Source of the DNA: Euptelea pleiosperma
Taxonomy: Eukaryota > Streptophyta > Magnoliopsida > Ranunculales > Eupteleaceae
Assembly (NCBI GenBank): GCA_035048495.1
Contig: CM068542.1
Coordinates: forward strand, 35,617,109 to 35,681,108
Direction: 5' to 3'
DNA: 64,000 bases
The position numbers and the translations under genes are program-made. This document shows positions 11,895 to 23,040 of the stretch, one piece after another. The notes below the pieces were generated by a model. The model had not been told where the DNA came from. It ran no database searches and saw only the letters and a list, made by a program, of their open reading frames with translations. Position 1 is the first letter of the stretch. The number at the start of each line of letters is the position of its first letter.

Positions 11895-13365
11895 TGGGTA
11901 ACCACCCATGGTTTGTTTAAGCTTTGGTAGCTTCAATTGACTAGTTTAATAAAATGGTAGCGGGAATTAGATTGTCTACTACCTAGTGCTTTTATTCCTT
12001 ACCTTACATGCTAAAAATAGTTTAACAAATCATACATCATTATCTGACAAGATTTTTCTATTCTCAGTTTGGTGAACAGCTTATATTTGTGGTAATGAGT
12101 AGGAATCCGAATAGTACCATGGATGTTGAGTTGATACCCATCCTTTCTACTGTTACAAATTATTTTTTGAATTGGTCACTTGTTGATTAACCTTGTTTGA
12201 TACTAAAAATTACAGGGTATCTCTTAATTTATTAGCGGAATAATACTGGTTCTACTCATAGTTAGCAAATCTCCATTTAAAACCTGACTTCTTGAGGGAA
12301 AAAAAAACCTAATATTTTGAAAAAAAAAAAAAAAAATTTCAAATCACGGTGTTTTCAAAACATCTTGAAAAAATGCGAAATATTTAATAATCCGAAATAA
12401 CCCCGTAATTTTAAATTTTTTAAAAATCTAATGAATAAATCAATTCTTATTTTTAAAATTAAAGAATATTTCTTATTCATAATCTCATCAATTTTTATGT
12501 TTTAAAAAATATTTTTAGAAAAGATTAATAGATTCCTACATATTTAGAAACCTTGATAAATGAGAAATAGTTTTGAAAATTATTAGTCTAATTTACATGC
12601 ATTATGGGCATATGGACATTTATGTATATGTTTATTTGAGCAGTAGTTTTGGACTAAAAAAATATTAAACCTGAAGACTTCTCTTATCAATCTTTTGACA
12701 TTCTCGTATTTTTAATGCCATGTTTACACCGTTTTTTTTTTTTTTTTTAACCCAAATCGTTTTAAAGAAGTATTTTATAGTGGAAACTTGGTGTAGTTTT
12801 TGGGCCTTTTGAGGAGACTAATACTGTGCACGCAAATGGGTCTGGATATCCGGATATCATACAAGTTTTTAAAGAAATGACGAGTTAAAAGGTGGAAGCC
12901 TTGAAACCCGTTTCTTTACTCCTGTCTAAAGGATTGGGTGAGGATTGAAGAAGTCTAGAAGCTTAATCAAGGACGACCAGCAGTCACTTTCTATAACCTG
13001 AAAATTCCATAAGAATTGGTTGTGGGAAAAGAGTTGTTGGTGTTTGACAAAAATCCATCCATTTTTCTCCTCAGCAAGTGTGAAAATGAGAGAGGCGGGG
13101 GGAGGGAGAGAAAGAGATTGAGAGAGATTTTTTCTAAAGTATACTTCACGGATGACTGGACAAAAATATGTGTGGTTGAGGCTATTGGTCGTTGGAGTCA
13201 ATAGATCTACAGTTCAAGTGGCAACAACTGCAAAGGATAAATTAGTTGTTGTCTCGTGGACCATGGATCTCTTGAATCCAAAGTCAATACCCTCAGCCAC
13301 ATTTTGTCGGGTTATCGGGTTTCCGTGGGGTATAGCACGACTTGAAATCCAAAGTTAATCGACGA
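11895..13365. other. AT-rich intergenic region
   Basis: No gene is seen. There are homopolymer runs near 12320 and 12730. The part at 13150-13330 (GACTGGACAAAAATATGTG, then CTCGTGGACCATGGATCTC) matches the short element at 16037-16245 in CAD intron 4, so it is a second, more decayed copy. Confidence 0.5.
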
Positions 13366-13366
13366 C

Positions 13367-13755
13367 GAGTAAAACTTCTGTCACAGCATTCTGACAGATG
13401 CTTCTGTCACAATGTAAAAATAGGCCATGTAGCACACTCTTAGTGGATGCTGACTGTATGGATGTTTGGCGAGTCTCTCAGTGGACCTCTAAACTAAAAA
13501 TCAGCCTGATTAGTGATTTTAAAGCAATTCGATTGAAGTTATTTTCATGGGTTGATTTTAACGATAGGAATTTGAGCATTATTGAGCGTTATTTGGGTGC
13601 AAGGATACATAGTTTGTAAATCACTAATCAGGCTGATTTTTTGTTTATAGGTCCACCAGGGGACTGGCCAAACATCCATACAGTCAGCATCAACTAAGTG
13701 TGCCGCGTGGCGTGTATTTTGCATTGTGACAGAAGCATCTGTCAGAACGCTGTGA
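13367..13755. mobile_element. Foldback MITE, GAGTAAAACTTCTGTCAC family (copy 1)
   Basis: The left arm starts GAGTAAAACTTCTGTCACAG, followed by TTCTGACAGATGCTTCTGTC. The right arm carries the complement (GACAGAAGCATCTGTCAGAA) but has lost its outer 12 or so bases. The centre has AATCAGCCTGATTAGTGATT opposite its inverse copy. Family members share the signature GTATGGATGTTTGGCC and a GCCACGTGGCACAC box. No coding capacity. Confidence 0.8.
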
Positions 13756-14640
13756 TTTGGCATTTACACCACACCGGAAAGAACTTTCCTAGGTAGATCG
13801 TTGGAAAGTGAGTCGGAACTTAGGAGACGTCTAGGGACGTTGTTGTGCAAAGGGAAGGTCTTAGCTTTATACATGTAAAATGAATTTGACTGATAAATAA
13901 TTGGAACCCCTTTGTCTGTAAGGAAAGTCACTGGATGGGCCCCATCGTACCTTACGAGTGGCCCACCATAACCAATTATATATCCAAGATTTGGTCTACG
14001 CCCCATCCAAGAGGTGGTTCCTTGATTGATAATCTGGATCAACGATTCGGTGGGCCACTTTTACGGTGTGAAGGGTAGGATCCATCAAGAATTAACATTC
14101 TAATTCCAAAAAAAAAAAAGAAAAGTCCCATATCTGATGGCTTGGAACCATTTGTGCTGATTTTGTCTAGCACTACCCCTCCAAATCCAATAGTAGGTAT
14201 AGCTTTCTGAATGTGTGCCACGTATCTTGTCAATGATGCTTAAAAGTAAACCTGCAATCAAGACTTGCTGGTAACGTTTGCCCGAGGTCTCATAACAAGC
14301 GGGCACGCCCGTCCGAGAGCGAGTGACGAAAGCGCGACGTATTACTCCACCAACTAACGGAAAAATTTTACATGCAGAGGACTTTGGGCCCAATAACACC
14401 ATGTATGATTATCTCTAGTAATAGATTTAGTACTTTTTATATTTGATTCTAGCTGTCGGATTCAAGCATTCTTTTTGGGTATAAATTCCAATGGCCATAA
14501 ATCATGAATCAGGCTGATTTTTAGGTATGCATGTCCACCATTGGGTGGGGTCAACATCCATGTGGTAAATGGGCCCAAAAGACTGCGCCTATGTAGAGCC
14601 ACAAGTCCTCTTCATCAACCGCATCGCGCGTGAGACCACG
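13756..14640. other. Region upstream of CAD with MITE fragments
   Basis: No gene is seen. At 14505-14575 there is a half copy of the foldback family (ATCAGGCTGATTTTTAGG, then CAACATCCATGTGG). The remainder (13760-14400) is unassigned sequence with GGGCCCCATCG and GTGGGCCACC stretches. Confidence 0.45.
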
Positions 14641-14656
14641 GCTTCTAGAATTTTCC

Positions 14657-14733
14657 CCACCTACCGCACCTACAGTGCGGATATGTCGGATCCTGCCAAA
14701 TACTCTCAGGCTCTGTTATCGCCTATATATATA
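14657..14733 (+). promoter_or_regulatory. CAD promoter: AC elements and TATA box
   Basis: ACCTACC at 14659-14665 is an exact AC-I-type element, followed at 14668 by a second ACCTAC. Such AC elements are bound by R2R3-MYB factors that drive lignin and phenylpropanoid genes. A TATA box (CTATATATATA) lies at 14723-14733, about 90 bp before the start codon. A (CT)n tract at 14787-14814 is in the presumed 5' untranslated leader. Activity is inferred from motif identity and position. Confidence 0.65.
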
Positions 14734-14782
14734 GTCTTAGTTTATTCCCCCCAACTCATTCCCTGTCATCCATTCCAAAAGG

Positions 14783-14819
<37 letters not shown>

Positions 14820-14823
14820 GTCA

Positions 14824-15129
14824 ATGGGTAGCCTCGAAGCGGAGAGAACAACAACAGGATGGGCAGCAAGAGACCCAACTGGGATTCTATCTCCTTACAC
14901 TTACACTTTAAGGTGAAAGACAAATCCTCTCCACTATTCTCTTTATCCTCTCAAACAGTTTCATCTCTCACAAAGCTTTCATTGAACACAAACAGGAACA
15001 CAGCCCCAGAAGATGTGTACATTAAGGTCAGATACTGTGGTGTCTGCCACACCGACGTCCACCAAATCAAGAACGATCTCGGCATGTCCAACTACCCTAT
15101 GGTCCCTGGGTACAATACGCACACCCCCA

Positions 15130-15166
<37 letters not shown>

Positions 15167-18100
15167 TTACTGAATAGTCTCCTACCTTTGTTTGAATGTT
15201 TTTAAAGGCACGAAGTCGTAGGAGAAGTGGTGGAGGTTGGTTCCGATGTGACCAAGTTCAAAGTGGGGGATTGCGTCGGAGTAGGCGCGCTCGTCGGATG
15301 TTGCAGGGATTGCTCTCCATGTAAATCAAGCATCGAGCAGTACTGTAACAAGAGGATCTGGTCTTACAACGATATGTACACCGATGGGAAACCTACCCAA
15401 GGAGGATTCGCTGGTGCCATGGTCGTTGATCAAAAGTATACTAAACGGACAAACTAACCAAGATAAGCTTTTACAGTTTTATTGTGTTCCCACGACACAC
15501 TGGATCAATTCTTGTCTTCTCGATCTTTTTTCAGGTTTGTGGTGAAAATACCAGATGGGTTATCGCTAGAACAAGCGGCGCCGCTACTGTGCGCCGGGTT
15601 GACTGTGTACAGCCCGTTGAGGCAGTTTGGGTTGAAGAGGAGTGGATTAAGGGGAGGAATTCTGGGTCTTGGAGGAGTTGGACATATGGGAGTGAAGATC
15701 GCGAAGGCAATGGGTCATCATGTGACGGTGATTAGCTCGTCTGATAAGAAAAGAGAGGAAGCAATGGAGCATCTTGGCGCGGACGCCTACCTTGTGAGCT
15801 CGGACACAGAACAGATGCAACAGGTCGTGGACAGCCTGGACTACATCCTTGATACCGTCCCTGCCTTCCATCCTCTCGAACCTTACCTCTCTCTTCTGAA
15901 GGTCGACGGAAGGTTGATCTTGATGGGCGTCATTTCAACCCCCCTGCAATTCGTTTCTCCCATGGTGATGCTCGGTGAGTTCGAACTCTCTCTCTCTCTC
16001 TCTTGATGGGCGTCTTTTAATTTTTTTTCGGAATCGTGTTACCCCACGGATAACCGGACAAAAATATGTGCGGTTGAGGTCATTGGCCGTTGGATTCAAA
16101 AGATTCACGGTTCAAGAGGCAACGACTATTTCACGGTTTTCACCTGTTGCAGTTGTCTCGTAGACAGTGGATCTCTTGAATCCAGCGGTCAATGTCTTCA
16201 ATCTCACATATTTTTGTCCGGTTACCAGTGGAATAGCATTTTCCTTCTAAAAGAGAGAATTTAAGACGGGGGGTTTGTCTTGGAGTTTGGACTCTCTGAA
16301 AAAATTGTGCACCGTCGGGGTAAGAGCAAACTTTGACTATTCATTCCCTCCCCACCCCAGTCCCCACCGAACCATGAATGTCTGGCTCACCCATTGGTGG
16401 ACCTATACACAAAAAATCTGCTTGAACGGTGATTTCTAACCAACGGATTCGAGCATTTTTTGTGAGGTGATTTCTGGCTGTTGGATTCGAGCAATTTTTT
16501 GGGTACTCAGATCGAATAGTTAGAAATCAGCAACAGGTTAATTTTTGTTGCCTAGGTCCACCAAGAGGTGAGTCAAACACTCCTGTGTCATTGGTCAAGA
16601 AGAGTTCCACCTGGCAATTTTTAAGAGGATACGAATCAATTGTTTTCCCTCTGTATTTTTTTTTCTTTTTGGAAAAAGATGTAACAGATATACCTGACGA
16701 TTTTCGGGTAGCGCAAGTTTTGTTACTCACCGCTGCCATCTGAGCCCACTTACCGCATGGATGTTTAACCCGCCTCTTGGTGGATATACACACCAAAAAT
16801 CACCCATATTGGTAATCTCTAGCCATTAGATTTTAGTACTTTTTAACGTGTGAATTTTATCCATTGGATTCAACTATTTTTGGGCACTAAATTTAACGGC
16901 TGAAGATCATCAAACAAACTGATTTTTGGTATGAATGTCTATCAAGTGGTGTGCTAAGCATCCATGTTGTCAGTGGGCCCAGATGGCAGAGGTGAGTAAC
17001 AAAAATATACTACCTAACTTTGACACACTACCTAACTCATATACTTTTTTATTGACAAAAAATTACAATCTAAGCATGTGTACAACCTTAGCGTCCTCTT
17101 CAAGAATCGTTTAAGAAGCCGAGGAGCATCCCATCTCACAAGAAAAAAAATATATCACCCAAACCCATACACGAAAAGCACGTGATAGACGTGCCAAAGC
17201 TTAAGTGCGATGATAGAAGCAAGGTTTAAAGGAGGCCGTTTTAACGGTTAAACGGACTTGGGGCGTCACCTTTTAAACAGCCGTTAAAACGGATTGAAAC
17301 AGTCAGGGGCAAAAATGGGAAAAAATAGAATTAAACGATTTTAACGGAAAAAATGACGTTGAAATTCAAATTTTGAGATTTGAAAAAAAAAAAAAGAATT
17401 TAACGGATTTTAGTGGAATTAAACGGCCGTTTTTTTAACAAAATTTTTCAGAATTAAACGGCTGTTTAAACGATTTTAACAGCCATTAAAACATAAAAAA
17501 CGGCCGTTTTATTAAAAAATGAATAAAATGTGTTTAAACGGTTTTAACGGAAACGGGCTTAGGGCGTTACCGTTTAAACGGCCGTTTTTAAAACCATGGA
17601 TAGAAGAATTAGAGGAAATAATTTTAGAGGCAGAGGGTTGGGTTTTTGAAAAAAGTCAGGATGTGTGGTCGACCGCATCCAAAACCCTCTACATCTATAT
17701 TTTTTCCTTCCACCACACCTTAGAGACTGACATCAACGGTGACCCACTCTGGGTGGCTTTCACTTCAGTACCCTTATTTTCTCAGTTTTTTTGTAAAGGA
17801 CCCGAGTCATTTTTTCTGGTACCCTTATTTTTTCTTTTCGAGCGAGCCCTCGGGTCACCCCTCCCATGACTTAAGGCATCAATGGTGACCCACTCTGGGT
17901 GGCTTTCACTCCAGTACCCCTATTTTCTCTTTTTGAGTGAGCCCTCAGGTCACCCCTCCAGTGACTTAAGGGTTGAGGGTTGGCTCTGATACTAATTGTT
18001 GAGGCCCAAACCAATACACCAAAAGTACAGTACGGGAAAAAATTCGTTGGCCCTATTTTCTCTCAAAAGCACCTAGGTGATAGAGATGCGGAAAGCTAAA

Positions 18101-18403
18101 GTTTTAACCGGATCCTAACATACAAAAACTATCCATAAGGTTTCCCCCTCTCTCTTACTTTTATCTGTCGTTAAATTTTGTGGTTGTTGTGTTATTGAAG
18201 GGAGGAAATCGATTACGGGGACGTTTATAGGGAGCATGGAAGAGACAGGAGAGATGCTCGAATTCTGCAAAGAGAAGGGAATTAGTTCGATGATCGAAGT
18301 GGTGAAGATGGAGTACGTGAACAAGGCCTTAGAGAGGTTGGAGAAGAACGACGTGAGATACAGGTTCGTGGTGGATGTGGCAGGCAGCAAACTTGATCAA
18401 TAA
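14824..18403 (+). CDS. CAD: Cinnamyl alcohol dehydrogenase (complete, five exons)
   Basis: Exons are 14824-14912, 14996-15109, 15208-15435, 15535-15974 and 18201-18403. They join in phase with GT-AG introns to give 357 residues, the usual length of bona fide plant CAD. CAD reduces hydroxycinnamaldehydes to monolignols with NADPH in the cytosol, the last step before lignin polymerisation. Catalytic zinc ligands are C47 and C163 with H69 and E70. The structural zinc ligands are C100, C103, C106 and C114. GLGGVG at 188-193 and SSSDKK after it form the NADPH site. W119 and M60 of the substrate pocket are kept. Position 95 is Ala where some homologues have Cys. Intron 4 (2.2 kb) is enlarged by MITEs. 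The reading frame is intact and the gene looks functional. Confidence 0.96.
16037..16245. mobile_element. Short TIR MITE in CAD intron 4
   Basis: The left end GTTACCCCACGGATAACCGG is followed by ACAAAAATATGTG. The right end carries CACATATTTTTGTCCGGT and then TACCAGTGGAATAGC, an imperfect inverse. The interior also folds (GGATTCAA and TTGAATCC). A decayed relative lies near 13150-13330. Confidence 0.7.
16717..17006. mobile_element. MITE, TTTTGTTACTCACCGCTGCC family (copy 1)
   Basis: The left terminus TTTTGTTACTCACCGCTGCC pairs with the right terminus GGCAGAGGTGAGTAACAAAA. Subterminal CGCATGGATGTTTAACCCGC and its inverse near 16960, plus ACACCAAAAATCACC inside, are shared with copies at 18741-19376 and 24212-24472. 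Non-coding. Confidence 0.8.
17220..17598. mobile_element. hAT-like MITE, AACGG family (copy 2, best defined)
   Basis: A perfect 8-bp target duplication GATAGAAG (17212-17219 and 17599-17606) bounds a 379-bp element with ends CAAGGTTTAAA and TTTAAAACCATG. By eye it has about 12 AACGG and 6 CCGTT copies, many within AAACGG or TAACGG. The 8-bp duplication suits the hAT superfamily. The repeats resemble the AAACGG sites bound by maize Ac transposase. No coding capacity. Confidence 0.85.
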
Positions 18404-18740
18404 TTAGACCAAACGTAAACAGACGATCCAAATATATAATATGCTTTTTTCACTCTGTTTTTCGTGCTTAATGACGACTTCGTGTTCTATTATTATATTG
18501 TTAATCCTTTGGAAATTCATAAAAGAGTGAGACGAGATCACTATTTTTTTTTCCTTTTCGTATTTGAGTGTTCTACTTTCGTTCTATGAAATATTAGTTG
18601 TCGCTTTCATTATGGTGAGATGTGGTGGTGGTGTTTTCTTTTGATAGAAGATAATTTATTGTGGGGGAAGACTGGGAAGTTGTTTTTAGCTAAAAGATGT
18701 GGCAAGGTAGGCCTGACGTTTTTTGGCGTCATATACCGCC
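18404..18740 (+). other. CAD 3' flank
   Basis: Probable 3' untranslated region and downstream sequence. AT-rich with no gene seen. Confidence 0.5.
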
Positions 18741-19376
18741 TTTTTTGTTTTTTTCACCGCTGCTCTCTAGGCCCACTGACCGGATGGATGTTTAACGGCT
18801 GATATAAAGAAAATAATGTCCGTTATAATGGATCTGGACCTCCCCGTTAGGTTATGTACTGTTTTCACGCTCAGAAAATAACAGCCATTGTTTTTTGCTA
18901 TAACAGCCGTTATTTTTCCGTTATAACGAAAATAATATCATTGTTTTCTGAAAAAAATTGTGAAAAATGGCTGTTATTATTTCCGTTATTATTTATTGAA
19001 AATTTGAATTTTGGGGCCGTTATTTTCTGTTTTTGTCCGAGTGTTACAATTCGTTACATCCGACGTTATAATGGAAAAATGGTAACACCCCCAGTCTGTT
19101 TTACAGTTATAATGGCCCTTTTTAGACCTTGGTTTAGCCCACCCCTTGGTGGAAATACACACCAAAAATCACCTTGATGAGTAATCTATAGCTATTAGAA
19201 TTTAGTACTTTTTGAAGCGGGATTATAGTCGTTGCATTCAACCATTTTTTTAGTACTAAAACCAACGGCAAAAAATCATCAAACAAGCTGATTTTTGGTA
19301 TGAATGTCTACCAATGGTGGGCTAAAGATCCATGCGGTCCTTGGGCTCCCAGATCGCAGCAGTGAGTTACAAAAAT
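18741..19376. mobile_element. MITE, TTACTCACCGCTGCC family (copy 2), interrupted
   Basis: The left part (CACCGCTGCTCTCTAGGCCC and GGATGTTTAAC) and the right part (TTTAGCCCACC through AGTGAGTTACAAAAAT) align with the uninterrupted copies. They are separated by an AACGG element at 18797-19131, giving a clean nested insertion. Confidence 0.8.
18797..19131. mobile_element. hAT-like MITE, AACGG family (copy 3), nested
   Basis: The right end TTTTTAGACCTTG is like the other copies, while the left end (GGCTGATATAAAG) is decayed. The interior has repeated GTTATAA, CCGTTAT and TAACGG motifs. The flanks GTTTAAC and GTTTAGC agree with a duplicated target within the host MITE, whose intact relatives read GTTTAGCCC or GTTTAACCC here. 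Confidence 0.75.
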
Positions 19377-19440
19377 GGGCTACTGAAGCAAAATCCGTAT
19401 TTTTAAAGGAACTTCCAAATGTTTTTGGTAATTATAGGGG

Positions 19441-20060
19441 AGCAAGACTTGCCCGACCACCTACAATATAAGCCACGTGGAAATTTATTAGAGGACACTG
19501 ACCGTATAGATGTTTGACCAATCTGTAAGTGGAGCTACAAACCAAAAATCAGCCTGATTAGTGATTTCGAAACCGGTTGGATCTTTATACGTAAATAATG
19601 GTAAATAATGCTCAAATTCCTACGGCTAAGATCAACCAACGAAAATGACTTCAACTAACGCTTAGAAATCACTGATCAGGTTGATTTTGGGTTTGTATAT
19701 AGGTCCACCTAGGGATTGGTCAAACATCTATACGGTCAGTGTCCTCTAATAAATTTCCACGTGGGTTATATTGGGAGTGGGGTCAGGCAAGTCTTGCTCA
19801 TTATAGGGTCACCTGTCGGTTTAACACCATAAAGCCTTCTCACCACACGTGGAATGAAAGTCAGGCTACTTATGGAATCGGTTCCGGTTGGGAAAGTTCA
19901 TGGACATCTTTGAGCTCGGACACTCACAGACGTCGGACACTTGGCATACTCAGCCTCCACCTCCACCTCCACCTCCACTAGGAGTGTGCGTGCCATGTGG
20001 CCCGTGATTTGCATTGTGACAGAAGCATCTGTCAAACGCTGTGATAGAAGTTTTACTCAT
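19441..20060. mobile_element. Foldback MITE, GAGTAAAACTTCTGTCAC family (copy 2)
   Basis: It contains GCCACGTGGAAATTTATTAG with its inverse near 19750, and GTATAGATGTTTGACC with its inverse near 19725. AATCAGCCTGATTAGTGATT faces AATCACTGATCAGGTTGATT. The right end has GTGACAGAAGCATCTGTCAA and then AGAAGTTTTACTCA. The left outer end is missing. The part from about 19800 to 19980 is not explained by the family consensus. Confidence 0.65.
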
Positions 20061-20309
20061 TTTCAACTATATGGATAAAAAGATTACACGCTTTATCGAC
20101 ACTTAGAAGGTGGAAGTGCGAATTATTGATTAGGGTTACGACTTTTTCATCTTTAAGGTCAATAATGGGGAGGATAGGAACAAGGTCTTTTTCAATGACC
20201 TTGGATAGTCGCAGGTATCTATCATCGCGACGATAGAATCCGGAATTTCAAGCAGCATCATCAAATATCCTTGGGCATCAAAGACAATGGTCCAGAGATC
20301 TATTGGTAA

Positions 20310-20395
20310 AATAACCTACTCATGATTGGAGGAAGATAACTGATTTACAAGAGAAGAAAATTATTTTCTCGACAACAAACACAAAGAAAAATCAA
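20310..20395. repeat. LTR fragment
   Basis: TAAAATAACCTACTCATGAT followed by TGGAGGAAGATAACTGAT matches part of the LTR starting at 22269 (TGATTGGAGGAAGATGGCTG). It is a truncated piece of the same LTR family. Confidence 0.5.
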
Positions 20396-20797
20396 GACAG
20401 ACTTCTGTCACAACGGCTTGTGAGCCCCGGTCACAACCCACAATACGAGCCACGTGGCACACTATTAGAGGGCTCTAACCGTATGGATGTTTGGCCAGTT
20501 CCTCGGTGGACCTGCAAACCAAAAATCAGCCTGATTAGTGATTTTGAACCTTTGGATCTTTGCACCCAAATAACGATCAATAATGCTCAAATTACTACGG
20601 TTAAATCAACCCATGAAAATAACTTCAATCCAACGCTTAGAAATCACTAATCAGGCTGATTTTTGGTTTGCAGGTCCACTTAGGGACTGGCCAAACATCC
20701 ATACGGTCAGCGTCCTCAATAGTGTGTGCCGCATGGCTTGTATTGTGGGTTGTGATCGGCTTCGGTCACATCCCGTTGTCACAGAAGTTTTACTCGT
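20396..20797. mobile_element. Foldback MITE, GAGTAAAACTTCTGTCAC family (copy 3)
   Basis: The ends are ACTTCTGTCACAACG and, inverted, TTGTCACAGAAGTTTTACTC. Inside, GAGCCACGTGGCACAC, CCGTATGGATGTTTGGCC and AAAATCAGCCTGATTAGTGA each face inverse copies across the centre near 20600. It is inserted next to the LTR fragment. Non-coding. Confidence 0.85.
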
Positions 20798-20994
20798 GAA
20801 CAAAGGTCATGAGCTAGACGCCCTTTTAAAAGGCATCTGTTAGGGCCATACGCCCTTTCTGACAGGCGTGGTCAAACCAGAAGCTCTTTGTTATTTTTTT
20901 TACAAATTTTGAAAAGTTTTATATTTTTATAAATATATTGAAAGTTATTTTTGTTTAAAAGAATTTCGGTCAAAAATTTTCAAAGGGTTGTGAT

Positions 20995-21130
20995 ATTGGC
21001 ACCCATGTTTTTTCCCTATACCCTCACTTACTCTCTAAACCCACCTTAAAATTCTATCTTTTTCTGTACACCTAGGGTATCTTTCTTCCTCCCTTCTACA
21101 ACCACCATCGTTGCCACACCGCACCACGTG

Positions 21131-21164
<34 letters not shown>

Positions 21165-21615
21165 CTCTCCCCCTCTCTCTTTATCTCTCACTATCTCCCT
21201 ATATATATATATATATATATAACTCTCTCTCACTCTCCTTTTATCTCTCGCCATCTCACTTTCTCTCTCCCTCTCTCTTTCTCTCTGTCTCGGTTTTGGA
21301 CTGTCGAGGTAGCCATTGCAACCTTGGTCACCAGAGTCCGAGATAAGCATAACACACTCAACCTTTGGCTGCCGAGGTTGCAATGGCTGCCTCGACAGTC
21401 CATAATCGAGGCAAGGGAGAGGGAGAGAGATATAGGCAATGATGAGGGTGGTGGTGCGGTCTCTTGACGGTTTCGTTTTTTCTTCCGTGCGAGATTCTCT
21501 TCTCATTTTTTGGGTTAAGATAATGGGTGTAAATAGAAAAAGATTAGGGACTTGGTTGTCTTTTTTAAAATTATTTTTTAAGTGGGCGTAGAGGGTTAAA
21601 AGGCAAGTGCCAATA
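20995..21615. mobile_element. TIR element with CT/AT microsatellites and hairpin
   Basis: The left end GATATTGGCACCCATGTTTT is answered by AAGTGCCAATATC at the right. Inside lie a (CT)n run at 21129-21159, a (TA)n run near 21200-21220 and a hairpin. The hairpin arms are GACTGTCGAGGTAGCCATTG and its inverse (21298 and 21403 regions). A GGTGGTGGTGCGG stretch follows. The core of 3300-3690 shows the same modules in the same order. The superfamily is unknown. Open frames here are serine/leucine runs from CT repeats and are not genes. Confidence 0.6.
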
Positions 21616-23040
21616 TCCCATTTCTTTCAAAATTCTTGATAATTCCAAACAAGTTTACAAAGTATTGAGAATTCTAACCAAGTCTAGCTTAATTTTTTTA
21701 ACAACTCCCCTTAAGTTAGACTTGCAAAACACTAAGCATTGCTTTCATTTTTATGAAACTTTCATACATTAGTGCAATGTTTTAAAAATTGAATTGGTGA
21801 CTTAACTGAAATTTTGCAAAAATAGATCGGACCACAGTCGGACCAATAATATTCTTTTTATAAGTAAATTTTTTAATTAATAACTCCAAATGATATATTA
21901 TAAGGAGGTCGAGAAGATCTCAAGAAACAAAAACAATAAAATACATGAAATAAAAAATAAAAAAAGAAACCACATCCCACTACTTTCTCCTCAAAAGAAT
22001 ATCCAACCTAAAATTGAATTGGTGCCCTCTTTGTCCTACTAATGATTTTCTTTCAGCTAATTGAGTTGTTAAGTGAGGGCAGCTTGATCCTTTGTTTCCA
22101 TAAAACGGTTTTCATCTATATCTCACTAGTCTTGAGACCCATATAACACCTTCATTTGGATGTTCCATTGGTTGTAGTTGTTCCCATTGAATCGAGAGAA
22201 AGTTGGGGCTGCAACATATTATTGTTGGAAAGCCACAATTCACCTTCAATCTCGCTCTAATACCACTTTGTTGATAAAATAATCAACTGATTGGAGGAAG
22301 ATGGCTGATATACAAGGAACGAAAAACTTTCTCCTGACAACAAATACAAAGAAAAAAAAGGTAATGGTATATACTATCAACTTAAATGCTTCAAATTCAT
22401 TCATATAACTTAACTTATGAACTTGGCACATGGCTATATTTATAGCATATTCCTCTAATCCAAAAAGTACATAGATTAAACCAAGCATCTTTCATTTATA
22501 TGAGGAGAAAAAGAGAGAAAAAAAAGGTGTCTTATCTATTTATATGTGGGTGAAAAAGAGAAAAAAGAGAGGCATGAGTATCTTATCTTCTTCTTATGCA
22601 GCTAGTTATGTTTTATGTTTTCTTCTACTCTACTTTTTTTATTTTGAAACGAGGGTTATGGCCAAGTAGGGGCAATTAATTAACACCTTAAGGACAACAT
22701 TTGAACACATGCCTCAGTGTAATTTTTCTTAAAAAATATAAGTTTCTTTTCACTCTTTTTAATTTTATTCAAAGAGTTCCATGGAACCATATATATAAGG
22801 CATAAATCGTAATCAATTTTATGAAAAAAAAATGGTATGTAATTATCTATTGTTGATTTTTCATTTTGGAAAATGAAATTTACAATTAGATAATTGCTTA
22901 TCGTGAATCATACCGTTACCCATTTTACGATCTTGGACCAGTTTTTGCGTATATGAGGTCAAATTGTATACAAGTCTAACATCTTTTGCTCTTCAAACAT
23001 ACACCCACTCTTACAATGTAGCCTAGTGGGAGCGCTTCGT
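21616..23040. other. AT-rich intergenic region with an LTR remnant
   Basis: The complement of a tRNA-Met primer site (GCTCTAATACCA, 22254-22265) is followed three bases later by TGTTGATAAAATAATC, the apparent start of a minus-strand 5' LTR running to roughly 22560. No partner LTR or coding region is present. The remaining sequence is featureless and AT-rich. Confidence 0.45.

Larger units (their letters stand above)
15975..18200 (+). other. CAD: CAD intron 4, filled with MITEs
   Basis: Donor GTGAGT, acceptor TTGAAG. After a CT tract it holds a short TIR element (16037-16245), a decayed foldback copy (about 16345-16590), a TTACTCACCGCTGCC element (16717-17006), an AACGG element (17220-17598) and an imperfect local duplication. 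In the duplication, GGTGACCCACTCTGGGTGGC occurs near 17739 and again near 17884, each followed by GGGTCACCCCTCC. No coding signal. Confidence 0.85.

Noticed and set aside
12926..13201. 91-residue minus-strand open frame near 13 kb
   Set aside because: It overlaps a decayed MITE with no homology or coding pattern.
21111..21506. Open frames of 118 and 136 residues on opposite strands
   Set aside because: Both are translations of CT and TA microsatellites (Ser/Leu and Arg/Glu runs) inside a TIR element.
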